A stretch of 64,000 bases of DNA from Porodaedalea pini (Eukaryota; Basidiomycota; Agaricomycetes; Hymenochaetales; Hymenochaetaceae), in the NCBI GenBank assembly GCA_002794775.1, contig NBAY01000002.1:434001-498000 (forward strand), written 5' to 3'. Position numbers and translations under genes: made by a program. Shown here one piece after another: positions 42,936 to 56,124 of the stretch (the first letter of the stretch is position 1; every line of letters starts with the position of its first letter). Under the pieces are notes generated by a model. The model was not told where the DNA came from. It ran no database searches and saw nothing but the letters and a program-made list of their open reading frames with translations.

Positions 42936-45900
42936 ATGACAAAAAGCACAAAAAGAAAGAAAGAGAGAGCCTCTGACTTCACGGTAAGCCATGGTTGCGT
43001 CTCCTGCAAATAAGGGTCTCTGAACGATTCCGCGCAGAAAAGGAAGTTGAAGCTCGGGAAGGGCAAGCAACCCGCAACCAATGCCATAGACACCTCATTC
43101 AAGTCGCGATGTGAGTGCCACATTGACCAAGCTAGGATGCAGCTGTGAATCGAGCTTCTCAGCGATTGCTCTACCTCAACAGACCATTACTATCACGAAG
43201 GAGACGTCCACGCCGACCACGAAACGAAAACTTACTCTGGATGCCTTGCTGGCGCATTTGAAACACTATGGCGCAGGTGTACGCAAAGGTGCGCACTACC
43301 TCGATTTTCTTCATACTTAGTGCGAAGCTCTTGGCGTGTAGATGCATTGCAAGGATTGCATGAACTACTCAATGAGCATCGTGTGCTCATCGAGCAAAAC
43401 TTGTCAAAGCTGGTGAATGGTTGCATTCGCTTGATAAGTGACGAGGTCCGTGCTATCTCTATTTTTCATCTACTCGTATCTGAAACCATATCTAGGATGC
43501 TTCTGTTCGTAAAGCGCTTCATTCGTTCCTTGCATGGCTTCTTCCGCGAATACCACGAGTGTGTATGATGATCTATATCCAAGGCAGCTAATCTAAGTCA
43601 TTTGCATAGGAACATCTTGTTCCATACGCTCCAGATCTCCTCCTTTTCACTGCCTCCGCCCAGTCTCATATCTTCCCGGAAATCAGGATTGATGCAATAC
43701 GCGTCCTAGACCTCCTACTCGAGTTCATTCCAGAACAAGTTGCTGCTGGATTTTCGAGCAATGGCTCTGTCGGAAATCAGGGTGGTCATGGGCGAAAGGT
43801 ATTAGATGGCTATCTTGGGCTCCTGAATGTGGGCACGAGATTTAGCGAGGATGCGAGCAAAGCCGTCGGGCCGTCACATGGTACTGGAGGGCAATCGATG
43901 ACCCTTGTAACGTTATCAGCTACGGTGTGTTTAAATCGAATTGGCGATACTTTTTGAGCCGCTGAATACGAACTTCTGTAGTCAAAGGCATCTGTCTTGA
44001 GATCTTTCTCAAAATTTCTGTTGCATGCGGCTGAGCAAGCGCCTCGGATAACCTCAGCCGTCAACCGTCGACCCGAAGAATCGGTTCCTCTCTGGTACCT
44101 TTCTCCAGCGTTTGGTTCGCATGATGCGTTTGCTTCATTTGTCGATATCCTTTCTCTGCAACGTTCTGTTAGGCCTTTACAGCGCCAAGCCCGTTTCTGG
44201 GTATCTTCAGAAGAGTTTGGAGCTGACGATGATGACTTTACCGGCCGATTCCCACTTAGCGATGCTTTCGACAATTCAGGCGCAGCGGAGAGCCTTCTTG
44301 ACTTGGAAAACGTACTGACAGAGATCGACCATCTTGCTCGTGAAGAAAGGTCACCAGATGAGCTCAATCCTTCGATTGGTCCCCTGCTAGCCGTGAGTCT
44401 GCAGCCTAATATCTCTGACATATAGCTTACGATGATACCTTGAAGTCTCTCTGTAGAACCGTCGGCCCCGTTCTGGTATCAACATTCCTCGATTGTGCCC
44501 CATCCGTCTTCTCTCCGACGCAAGCAAGTCCGGAAGCCGAACTTGAATTAATCCACTCACTCATGGAGATCGCCCGCTGCTTGTATGGCCGTCTGCTTCG
44601 AGATACTGGTACCGTGAGCGTCTGTTCTACTGGTATGTGTAGCAATAAACCGATTTCTTCATGTATAGGCATGGGATCAGAAAGAGGCCGCACGTGAAGA
44701 TCTCAAGACTCTCATTGGTCATATGTCAGCCTACTTCCCCTTCGGCGAGGATCGGATGATTGCGCAAGATATGAAGGTGAGACCAGGTCTTTAATGACTC
44801 GGGTGGTCGTCATTAACTCTATGATTCTCCTTTCTTACCGTGCACAGTCGGAGAATACGTTTCAACAAATGAATCTAATCTATTGCGAGTTGTTTTCGCT
44901 GCAGTCCCTTAATTACGCTTCCAGCTTAGATAGTCGGGAAGAGAGTTGTGGTCCAACGGCGAAACGGCAAAAATTAAACCATCCGCAAGCGAAAAAAGCG
45001 AAGGCGACGGCGAGATCAGGCACGGGAACGGCAAAACAAGCGGAAAGGGTGCGGGAGTATGTCGTTCGGTGCCTCTGCGGTACAACAGGGTCGGGTGTGA
45101 GCGCGACTACGCATCCTTTAGGCCAATCAATCACGGCTCAGGCGTACGTCGCGCTTTTGCCCACGCTTTGGTGGTTGCTCAACCACCAAGGCAACCAAGA
45201 TCATCCCTCCGAGGTCTTTGGAGCTGTGTTGCAACACGCTACGAAAGCGGGCTCTTCGAATGGTGTGAAGCTGGCCGCAACGGACTTTGTTGGACGGCTG
45301 ATTTTGGTTGGTATTTCTGCTTTTTTTTGCATGTCATCGATTTTGCTTGATTATCACTTTAGCTGCAGAGCGAGCATTCGTACAGAGGGTCACTCAGGAT
45401 CGGCTGCTTCACGTCTGACGACTTGCAAAGAGCATTACGAGACTGGCTTTCTCATTTGCCTAAAGTGCTCTGGGAACTTGGCGATAAGAATCCAGCTGCC
45501 ACTGAAGTACGTCCGGCGTAATATTTTGTTGGAATCGAGAAATTGCACTCATCGACCTGCAGCTGATTTTACTTTTCATGCTCCGGTTGACGCAGCGCCG
45601 GTCGTGGCTGAACGATGTCGAGGTAACTGGAATGCAGATAACGATAACAGAAAACCACACTGACGTCCATGTCATCTGTCGTTCATAGACCTCAACGGTG
45701 CTATGTATGCGTTTCGCGCCCTTCTTTACGATGCAGCATGCGACGCGCGGTGAGCTTCACGGGCCGTATGCGCGGTTGAACAAGTACCCGGTAGAAGCAG
45801 AAGTGTCTTCTGCAGCATCGGAACCGAACAATGCGGGGAAGCACTCCGTACCGGCTCCGATGAAGAGGCTCGCCCTCGATGTCGCAGCCTTGATGGTCTC

Positions 45901-46135
45901 GACCACACGGAGCACCGGCCAAGCGCACCCGTCTGCACCCCGAAGAATACCTCCGCGCGCGGGTTGGCGGGCCGGAGATGATGGCCGCTCTATCGGATTG
46001 GGTTCTGATCCGGTTTCGGCGCGGGGATCTTCGGCATCAGTGGTGGATGCACGAGCTGGTCTGCGCCGTGCTGTGGATAAGGCGGTTTCGGGCACGGTGG
46101 AGGAGGCGTATTGGCTTGGCGTGTCGCAGATATAA
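42936..46135 (+). CDS. ipi1: Pre-rRNA processing protein Ipi1 (Rix1 complex, TEX10 homologue)
   Basis: Thirteen exons join in phase to 841 residues: 42936-42983, 43038-43110, 43163-43288, 43342-43445, 43496-43558, 43610-43924, 43982-44392, 44446-44613, 44669-44776, 44848-45306, 45363-45506, 45563-45622, 45689-46135. The N-terminus has the family hallmark: a basic start, LKLGKGKQPATNAIDTSFKS, then ALLAHLKHYGAGVRKDA and ISDEDASVRKALHSFLAWLL, a HEAT-like helical repeat region. The C-terminal part AYVALLPTLWWLL and DFVGRLILL also matches the family. Ipi1 with Rix1 and Ipi3 acts in ITS2 processing and late maturation of pre-60S ribosomes in the nucleus. The human relative TEX10 is about this size. 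The exon 7 to exon 8 junction is the least certain. Confidence 0.92.
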
Positions 46136-48924
46136 CAAACTTTGATTCTCAGTTGGTCAAGGGTGGTTGGGGATGAGGGATATTTGTTCTTACGGAAGTC
46201 CGAAAAGTGATGACTGGACGCCACTTGCGCAGATGCGAGTGCACGATGAGGCCTTCCATTCAGCAGGATACTCACCGAACTCTCTCAGCTTTCTGTTCGC
46301 CAAGCATGCCGCCTGAGTGATCAGCTGCGTTTTATCGCCTCCAAATCATTTGTTTTCTGCGAGACACGCGCTGATGGCTTCAGTGATCCGGAGATGATAT
46401 GCTATGCTCGTAGGTTTCGGAGACTTTACGCTAGGCATACCCTTCCAGTATACCGTGAACAATCTGTGCTGCGCTGATGCGCTTGCGCGACGAAATGATG
46501 TCGATTGGCTCTGCATTTCATCGACTATACGCGAAGTCTCCGCTAGGAAGCCCTTACGTCGTGCACTCTAGGTCTACTCTACGTTCTCATCACGCTTTCT
46601 GATTCGCTTGCAGCAAATTCACTGCGTCTGCTTCGCTGGATCTTCTTCAGAGTCTTCTCTCTGTCTATCATGATCCATGATCACTTTATTTGCCAGCTGT
46701 CGACTTGAAACCGCGCGTACGCTCCACTTGGAATCAGCTTCTGTGTCTTAAATGCCTCTCGCGGGCGTGAGTGCAACGGTCCCGCTCAATGAGTTTCTCA
46801 GGTCTCAGGACGTGGGCGTGTGCGTCCGCGCGTCCGCGCGAGAGCAAAGTGCATTCGTGATCGTGTTTCACTTCTCTTCGATCGTGATGCAGAGGAGGAA
46901 GGCGATGGCGCTGCCACCCGTTCCTGGCTGGATCGATCCCAAATATCTTCGGAGAGACTCGTCTGACGAGAGTTCGAGTGCCCGTGGCCACCCCTCCGCC
47001 ATTCGAGTCTGTTCAACATTCAAGCATGATCTGGTCGATCCGAGTTGTTGCGAGCGTGCTATTACTGTAAGTACAAGTAAATCTTTCTGGACGCAACATC
47101 AGATACACGGTCGATCCTCGCATCCGTCCAACGCGCTCATTTGGGCATTGAATTCAAACCACGATCATTATATAATTAGACTTTACTTTGGTTGAAGCGT
47201 TGATGGTTACTGGAGCAACGTAAAGCCTATTCAACGGCCCTTCAAACTGTGTTACAGTGTGTATCATTCTACTTGATTTCCCTGCGCTTCCGAATCTGCA
47301 TCTGAATCTTAATTCATCGGTGGTTCGTTTGGTGCTATTCTATCTCTGGCTTCGTAAGAGTGGTCTGGACTATAATCTGTATCTGTTCTACAAGCTCCTC
47401 GGACACTAGAGTTTGGAGCCTTGAGATGCAAACCCCGTCTTCTCTTCTGAATCTTCCAAATGACATTCCGTGTCTGCATATGATATGCCGTTTCTCCTTT
47501 TTTTGTGCGGTGGAGCGAGCATTTTGGCGAGGTCCTGCCGCATGCGAGTGGGGGACGCAGTTCTTCTCATTCGTTCTTCCGAAACCGAGTCTTTTGCGTG
47601 CTCGATCGTGAGTCTATCTGGCTTGCTTCAGCTAAATGAGCATGGAAGATAGCTTGGATACAGCTATGCTAAGCTTTCGGCATGGGTTCGCTTGGCTTGT
47701 CTGACACGCTCTGCAACAGCAAAGAGCCGACATGTTAGTTTGCGTCGCGAGATAAAAGGTAGATGGGGAGTTCTACATCCACATTTCGCGTCCAAGCTTC
47801 CGAGCTGTTGTAAGTTTCACGACCTGACGACTCGGACCCTGCGGCTGAGAGGTCTTACTCAGGCTCTTTGCTAAGCAGGCACTTCGGTTTCCCATGCACA
47901 GGGCGCGCGGGACTGTGGCGTACGCGCTCTCGGTTAACTGCGGCGGGTAGCGGGCGTCCTGGAACCGTGAACTCCAGTAAAGATATTGTTTGCTTTCCGA
48001 GAGATGGGCGGGTAGAGAGTGCCTGAATTGCCTACGGGGGCCGAGTCGGGCTTCGGATGCTCTGAGCCGCATTCCAGTACATACCTCCGTGCAGCATCCC
48101 GATAATTGAGATCGTCCTTAGGCCTGGCCGTCCCATATCGTGCCGATGGCGTTGTCGCTCCATCCGCGAATTGTCGTCAACTTTAAACGCTATAGCCAAT
48201 CTATCACGCTTAGCAACATAATGCAGCCCAGGCTCTCGCGGGCGGTAGAAGGGGAGGGGGAATTCAGCGGCAGGAGAAGCGGACGAAAAGGGTAAGCAGC
48301 CCGCAGAGAGTGCGCAAAAGCTCAGGGTCCTGCTGTGCACGGTGCACACCGCCCCTACGCTCGACCCGGGAAATGAAGGTTCACAGCGAAAAAGATCGAA
48401 CGCCGTATGTACATAATTTGGTATGATGTCTTTTTAGTCGTGATTTGCAAATACAATAAAGAAACGGCTGCCCCGAGCGTCGCGTTAGCTCCCTTCGGTT
48501 AACCTCTCCCTTTTCTGCTCTTTCGTTCGCTGTTATTCCCGTCTCTTCTTCTCTTGTCTTCCGTGTCCTTTTTCCTTTTTTTCCGCTCTCCGATTGAGTA
48601 CTGAGCTTGACTGCTCGTGATTCTCCTGCTCTAACGTGCATTGCCTTTGACTCTCGACGTCAAGGCTAAAGCCTATCTTCTATTGCCTTTCTGACAGGAA
48701 CACGCACGCACTCGAGGCCGTGCTGAAGAACACACGATCGAAAAGCGGAGAATTACGAAGGTTTCTGGTGGATTGCGATTGTACCCAATTCGACGATTGG
48801 CTGGTTCCGGACGAGCTTCGGGGTTGGTGAATTCGCGTGATTAATATTGAGAGCAGGGTTCGCGGGATAGATTCGAACGGAAATTGGTGTGCTTCGTGAT
48901 TCTTGCATCTGGATTCTGGATCAA
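46136..48924. other. Long intergenic region without a recognised gene
   Basis: Several frames of 80-150 codons exist on both strands (for example 46752-47195 plus, 48032-48349 minus), but none shows a recognisable domain or a consistent splice pattern. A small uncharacterised gene here is possible. Confidence 0.4.
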
Positions 48925-51900
48925 ATGTCATTTGCTGTCGACGCCGGGCGCGCGAACGCAAATGCGTCTACAAGTACCGACGTCCTGAGTGCAGGACGGC
49001 ATCAAACGGTGCGTAAACCCTTCCTGCGGTATTAGAGCTGCTCAGAGAACTTTCTGCTGACTCTTGATCGTCTCATCCTCCCCCTCCCTCCCCTCGTTCC
49101 CTCCCCGTACCTTCGTCCCTCGTCTTGCTTTCGGTCCTCCTCTCTGAACGTCATCGCCGTCGCTGTCACTGCGCAGCTGTACGTGCCGACGCCCTATCGC
49201 CGCCACGTGCATAACAAGTCGCTCGGCACGCCTCCGACGTTCGCTGCCGCTGCTGACTTCGTCTTCGGCGCAGATTCAGACACACACACGAACGGAAGTC
49301 AGCCGGTTGCGCTCACACACTCCTTTGCATACGAAGGCCCGCAGCGGGCACGTACAATCTCTTATCCCGGCCCGAGTCACCGTCCGACACGCTCGCTCTG
49401 TGCTGCTCCGCCTCAGTCCCAGGCTCAATCCTACCGAAAACTCGATCAGGACAAGCCTCTCCCACTACCACCTCCGCAGTCGCCTGTGCACGAAGACGAG
49501 GAGCCAACGCCGGAACCGGAAGAAAAAAGCGGAGGTAGAAGCATGAGTGTGAGTGTACGCGAACGAGCGGATGGGAACATGGACACGCTGCGCAGAAGCC
49601 GGCGCGCGGACGATGAGAACGCAGAGCGGGCGGACATGTCGCTCGGGTCGTGGCTGGACGACGAGGGCGCGTACGCGTACATCGAGCGGGACAATTTCCT
49701 CGGGAATACGGTACCTTTCGGTGAGTTTATACTCAACAAACGTCTCTCACGTCGTCTCCCGCCATCTTTCCGTTATATCGTGATCGGAAATAATATTAAA
49801 AAAACCAAAAAAAGAGAGAAAAGGGGTCTGATCGTATGTGGGAAAATAGACATGTGACGCTGAGATCATTTCTTGTCACGTCTAATTTCCTGCCTGTTGC
49901 CTCGCTTAATTTACGCAAGGAGGGGACAGAGGCTTTTTACCTCTTACTCTCTTGCCATCGTCGTGCACACCACTGCACTGACGACTGTCACGACACTGGG
50001 CGCATTTCTCTGCGTGCTGCTCATCATCATAGACGGTGCCGACGACACCGACGACGACGTGTGGTTCTGACATCTGTTATTTAGCTGTCTGCTTACACCT
50101 CGCGTTCTCCTCAGATCTCGACGACTATCTACACCGCCCGCCGCCGACCTCGCCTTCCCCTCAGCTATCAACAACAACTGAGCGGCCTCCAAGACATCCA
50201 CGAGCTTTCACGCCATCGCCGTTCCTCGTACAGTCAATAGAGCACATCCGAGACCAGCTAGAGTTCTTCGGTAACCCGACACCGACACCATCCCTGCCGT
50301 CTGCCAACCCAAGCATGACATCCTTCAAGCCTCAGCCGATCCACACAGACTCAGGCTCACTCGCGAAAACAGTGCTAGCGCGTCCTGGATCAGAAGGCGA
50401 TGGTCTTTATGATATCTCGCCTCCGCACTTCGCGCGGCAGCCAAAGGTCGACCCCTCCAACTTCCCCGACCCATATCCGCACGGTATTTCTTACCACCAA
50501 CCGTCCTCAGCGACACCTGCGCTCTCCTCTGCAGGCTCGTCGTCCGCGTCGACGCGTTCCTCTGCATACACGAACCCTGGAAGTACCATTTCCGCAAGCG
50601 GCTACTCGGGTGACTACAGCCACGTGCGCGTCGTGTCCGGGGACGATTTCGATGGTGCCGGTGGGATAGGCGGTCTGGGTAGCGCGATAGGCATGAGCAT
50701 GCCCGGTACGGCGTGTGCTGCCGACTCCGTCGTGGAGATGCTCGCGCGCACGTCGACGGGCTCCTCACTCTCATCGGGTTCGCGTAAATCGCACGGACTC
50801 ACGCACGCCGCGCACGTGCCGCTCCCGCGTATGCGACATGCGGACTACATGCGCAGCTCGCGCTCGCCATCCCAGTCACAGCCGGAGGACTTTGCCGCGC
50901 CACCCGTCCCGTACGAGCGCGCTGAGCACCCGCTGCGCTCGCAGCCGAGTTACGACACGTCGTGGCAACGTGACCATGATGATTTCGGCACGAGCGAGGA
51001 AGAATTTGATTACGAGCAACCGGAGGATGACGAAGACGAAGAAAAGGAGGAGGACGAGCAGCCGAGTTCGGCCCTCTCTGTTGTTGAGGAAGGCCGAGGC
51101 CTCATTGTGCACGGAGAAGGAATGCCCGTCCAGGCACTGAGCATACAGCCAGGTATGTTTACTTCTGCTCCCGCGCACGTTGTTTGCCTTTACTCGCCCA
51201 ATGAACAATAGAAGATTGACCGTCGTCTTTGTTTCAGGCATTACGCATCTTCTCGTCGGAGGATCGAGCACACCTAATTCTGTCCCAGCCTTCTTAACGG
51301 CGATGCTTCCTCAAATAAGTACGACGCTTCTGGCACTCGATATCTCTGCCAACTTTCTCGTCTCCCTTTCCCCCGCTTTGGCTTCATGTAGCTCTCTCGA
51401 AGAACTCAATATCTCCGCGAATCCGCTTCGGGTGCTCCCCGAGTTCCTGGCGCATCTGACGTCGCTCCGTCTGCTGCTCGCGGACTCTACAGGTATTTCA
51501 ACGATTCCGGCATCCCTTTCGGCACTCGAAAAACTACACACGCTGAGCGTCAGACGAAATAAAATGCACGCCCTCCCCAGCTGGCTGTGCACCCTGCCAT
51601 GTTTGGAAAGCCTCCTGGTTGATGGCAACCCGTTCCAAGGACCATGGAAAGCCTTGGTCGAGCCCCTTTTGGCGAAAACACCGATGACGCCCGCATACCC
51701 CCCTTCGACGCCCATGATATCACAGCTCTCGGCTACGTTCAGTACAACATCGAACGCAACCACCGTTGAAACAACTGACATATCGGATACGGAGGACTAT
51801 ACAGACCAGGACGAGACCAACCAGAACGGGCCTTCCGCACATACTTCTTCCTCCCTTGCCATACCAGCTTCGGGCGAAGAGAACTTGGAAGAAGACACTA

Positions 51901-54900
51901 TCACGCCCGCTCACGCGCGCCTGCTCGAGCGATCTGCAACGTCGCCGTCCCCGCTCAGCCCGTCCTTCTCGCCACCGCTGTCGCGTCCACTCTCGCGCAC
52001 GCGGACCACGCCCAACCGCAGCTATTACGATCGCGCAAAGCAGTCGCGTACTGAACAGGACGGTGGCCTGTCCTCCCCAGCGCTCGTCGGGTCTGCGGAC
52101 CGTGTTAACGACCTGAACTCACCGTACGCGAACACGATGGCTCCCAGTTCACCGAACCTCATGTCCAACCCGACCCGTGATCTGCGCCGCATGCGGAGTG
52201 CCGATGAGCTGCGGCGCGCGTTATCACCTGGCGGTGGCGCACAGGCGGAAAATTCCTTATTGTCGCCGCCCACCTCGCCGCCTCGCCCGGGACTCAAGCA
52301 TTACGCCACGAGCGTCTCGTCGGCGTCCGGTTTTTCTGAGAACACGGAGGGGCTTTCCCAGCAAAGACGCTTTGCGAGCTTGAATATGCATGCACGGGCA
52401 CCATCGCGTGGCTCTATGCGGCCGCTCGCGCAAACCCTTTTCGGTGAGTCGCCGCAGGAGGAGGATGGCGATGCAGACGTGGAAAGTCCGCCGCGTACGA
52501 TATCACGTGCGCGCGCTGCGACGTCGGTGAGCATGTCTCGTGAAGCGCGTGACGAGGAGTACGAACGGTCCATACGTCAGTCGCTCGCGAAGCCGCGCAA
52601 GGAGAAGGAGAAGTCAGGCCGGAAGTGGGGGTTCCTGAAGAAGATGTCGATGGGCAAGCTCAGATCGGCGGATGGCGCATCAGGATTTACGTCTGCGCCG
52701 TCGTCTACGAGACCGTCGACTTCCTCAGGCATGGCTGGTCCCAGTCTGGGAAGGCCGGCGCCGACATCCGCATCTGCTTCCGCAACTCCGCGACAGCTCA
52801 GTCCCCCCCAAGTCGAGGTCGCACTACTTCCATCAGATCCAATAAACGCGTCGCCTTCTATCGGGTCGCCGCCACCGTCTTCGTTCGCAACTTCCAATTT
52901 ATCACGCAATACTTCTACGGACAAGCTAAAAATCACTTCGTCGTCGACACCTTCGTTCACAGGTCTTCTCGCCCCTCCATCCCCCATGTCCAAGTCCGCA
53001 AAGCGACGGAGCTTTCTCCCCATTGATGGCCCTCCGGCGCTCAACATTCCGATTCCCAGTACCAGCCCATTCCTTGGTGGACTCACAGCGACCAACGGTT
53101 CCGAGGATCAGGACGACGCCTCGCGATTACAAAGCCCAAGCCCTGTTGTTGATAGTCCGCTGGAGATGCAACGCCGGGAAGAAGACCGCAACCGAGACGC
53201 CAACGCACGCGCCCTGCGATCCGTGATGGCTTACCTAAAGGACATGAACGATCTCACGCTGCTCAGTCAGGGGAGCGTTCTCAGCATGTACGGCGGCTCT
53301 GCTCCCTTGATGGACCGCTCACGGAGGCCTACGCTCGTTGACGGCCAGCGCTTGCCCTCGGAAACGTCTATCGACTCGATTGACACGGCATCATCTGCGC
53401 CAACGACGGCCTCCAGCCATCTGCGCTCGCTAGATTCGCTTAGTGGGAACAGGAGTGGGTCGCTGAACACGATGAGCATTGCTACCTCGGACAGCAGCGG
53501 GTCCGGCGGGGAGGAACGGAAATGCAAAGACGATCGTGGAAAGCGGCTCATGATCGTTCGAGAGATCGTAGAGTGAGTGGGCGCCCTCTTTCTATTTTTG
53601 AGAACGTCTCATTAACTGTGATTGCATCCGTTTATCGCCCTCTCAGGACTGAGCGCACCTACGTGAAAAATCTGCAAGATCTCGTTGATATATACGTCCG
53701 CCCTGCGGCGGCCCCCGTTAATTCAATCGGAAACGTCGCATCATCAAGCAAGGAAACTGTGGTCCCGGCAGCAGAGCGCAAAATTGTTTTTGGCGGTTTA
53801 GAGGCGCTCTTCACCTTTCACAAAGAGAGCTTCTTCCCTGCATTAGAAGCAGCAGCGGCCCCGTTGCTCACCCCGCAAGGTGCGGCTGCTGATGCTGATA
53901 GCGACGGCAAGCTCTCGTCGGAGGTTGCCATGTCAGTCGGGCGCACTTTCGTCGCGCATGCCGCGTTCATGAAGATGTACTCTTCATACATCAAGTGCGT
54001 TTATTATTACTCTTGTCGCGTATTAGAAGTGGGCTGATTATGCGGCCTTTGTAGCAATTTCGAAAATTCTGTCTCAAGGATCCGTCAATGGGTTTCAGAT
54101 CGTTCAGGTCCAGGATCGCCAGGCTCCTCTCTCACGCCCTCGTCGAGTACTGCTCAGCTCGCTAATGTCGGTTTGACAATGTCGGCGATAGCACCCAACT
54201 CAATGGCACACGACAATGCGCCGGGAAAAGCCCAACTATCATCAAGCCAGCGAAAACGCATCAAGCATTACTTGAAGCGGTGTCGGATGAACCCTAAACA
54301 CTCACAGCTGAACTTGGAGGGGTATCTGCTACTTCCTGTGCAGCGGATACCTCGATATCGCCTTCTGGTGCGTGTATTGTTTTACTTGTTTTGTTAAGAA
54401 GCCGGCGCTAATGCCCGTCTGCAGTTGGAGGACCTTACAAGGAGCACCCCGCCCCCAGAAACGTTTGATGATCCTCTTGATCGGGCCTTGACCGAGATTT
54501 CCTCACTGGCGACGAACATGAACGAAGGCAAGCGCGAGGCAGAGTCACGGAAAAAACTGGTGATGTGGCAAGCTAGGATACGCGGCAAATTCCCTAGCCC
54601 GCTTGTCCAGCCTCATCGGTATGTTTACGCTCTTCCGACGCGCGTCTTCGTAAATCGTCATTCTGACGGAATCTTCTCATCAGACGGTTGATCATGGATG
54701 GCAAACTTCTTTTAACCCGGATTGTCCGCAAGCAGACGATGGCATTCGAAGTGCTCGACTCCCACGGTGACGCCTCGAGTGTCGCAGTTGACTGTTTGGC
54801 GCCTGAACTGACGCCGCGCCCGCTTTACGGTGTCCTGTGCAATGATCTATTTGTGCTCTGCCGGGATCCCTCAAACGGGCAGGATCCTAATGCCGCGGTT

Positions 54901-55200
54901 GATCTGTGGGCTGTGCTTCGTATGCAGACGATGCCACAGCCAACTAGTATTGTACATGGCAACAGTGCGTCCTGTCATTATCTTTTAATTATACATCGCT
55001 TACATATCACGGCGTTACAGCTTTACGGATTGTTGATACAAAGGCGATTCTGTATTTGGAAGCACCGTCCACGTCGGAAGCGTTGACATGGTTTAGAGGT
55101 AAATTTTTCTCCTTCGGTTTAATTAAAACTGTTTCTGATATTTATTTGATATTCGTTAGCCATAAACATGCATGTCCCGGCGCAGAAGTTCGATACATGA
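48925..55200 (+). CDS. Rho-type guanine nucleotide exchange factor with leucine-rich repeats (LRR-DH-PH)
   Basis: Ten exons (48925-49008, 49177-49720, 50115-51152, 51238-53572, 53647-53994, 54055-54367, 54425-54618, 54684-54964, 55021-55098, 55160-55200) join in phase to 1751 residues. A long disordered N-terminus precedes about five leucine-rich repeats at residues roughly 575-700 (LLALDISANFLVSL, LEELNISANPLRVLP, LHTLSVRRNKMHALP). After a Ser/Pro-rich linker comes a DH domain at about 1320-1560 (REIVETERTYVKNLQDLV; LEGYLLLPVQRIPRYRLLLEDL) and a PH domain at about 1580-1735 (LIMDGKLLLTR, CNDLFVLCRD). DH-PH proteins activate Rho or Cdc42 GTPases, controlling polarity and wall growth. The LRR-DH order is unusual. 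A 394-nt intron 2 might hide a further small exon. Confidence 0.88.
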
Positions 55201-56124
55201 ATGTCTTTTGTCGCTTCCTTATTTCTTTTTTCTCTCCATTCGTCTGTTTCCCCTTTTTTGTGTCAGCCACTCCTTTACGGTTTCCTCTTCATCTCACATG
55301 TAACGACTCGCCGCATTTGCTCTTTTCAATCTCTTTTCTGCATATCTGCATGAGGGCAAATCGCCCGGACCGACCGCTCCTTCCCCACTCTCGTTTACAT
55401 CCACGCTCGCTCAAATCCTTTCTCTTTTCTCTTCCGTTCCACTCTCATTGACCCTTGAACTCCTCCCGCTCTTGGCTGTATTCGCTTCTCCTCATTTATC
55501 CTTGTCTTCTCTTCATTACCTCATTTCCGTTCCTTCGCACTCGCATTCGCGTTATTCGGTACATTAGAAATCATTCGACTCTTCGACTTTTATTGTTTAG
55601 ACTGATTAGCTATTACGCTAGCCGTAATTCCTTCCCTCTTTCCCCCTCCTGCATTCATCTCAAGTCGCATATGGTGGCGAATGCGCACTGTATGGTCCTT
55701 TTATATGTATTAAATTAAGAAAATATAGGAACCTTGTTTACTTCTCTATTATTTGCTACGGCGTGCAATAACTCTGCGTTAGAAGTCTCTGGTCGTCGTG
55801 ATCGTCACTAACATCAACCATCGTCATGAAGAGAGTTCTCATTAACAAGCATATTGAGGCGAGCTGCAGGACCAAGCAAGCCCGAGCCTCACCTTCACCT
55901 TAGCTTCCTTGCATTATTGAGGTTGTATAATCGCATTCAAGTTGCTGATCTCGCACCTTACTCTGGTACGTAATAACTCAAACCCTTCACACAATAATAT
56001 AGCATGTATTGCTCTCAGCAACGGGTACAGAACAAAGATCGTCTCCTCTGCCTTTCTTCGATCTCGATCACTGCCTCGTTGATCCCCCACTTTATATCAG
56101 TTGTGCTACTCAGACCTCTACGAT
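55201..56124. other. Pyrimidine-rich intergenic region, 3' ends of convergent genes
   Basis: The plus strand is strongly C/T-rich from about 55200 to 55640. The RhoGEF and DUF6533 genes converge here. No gene seen. Confidence 0.5.

Noticed and set aside
46752..47195. 147-codon frame with an ATG
   Set aside because: Composition and lack of any conserved motif do not distinguish it from chance; opposing frames are equally long.
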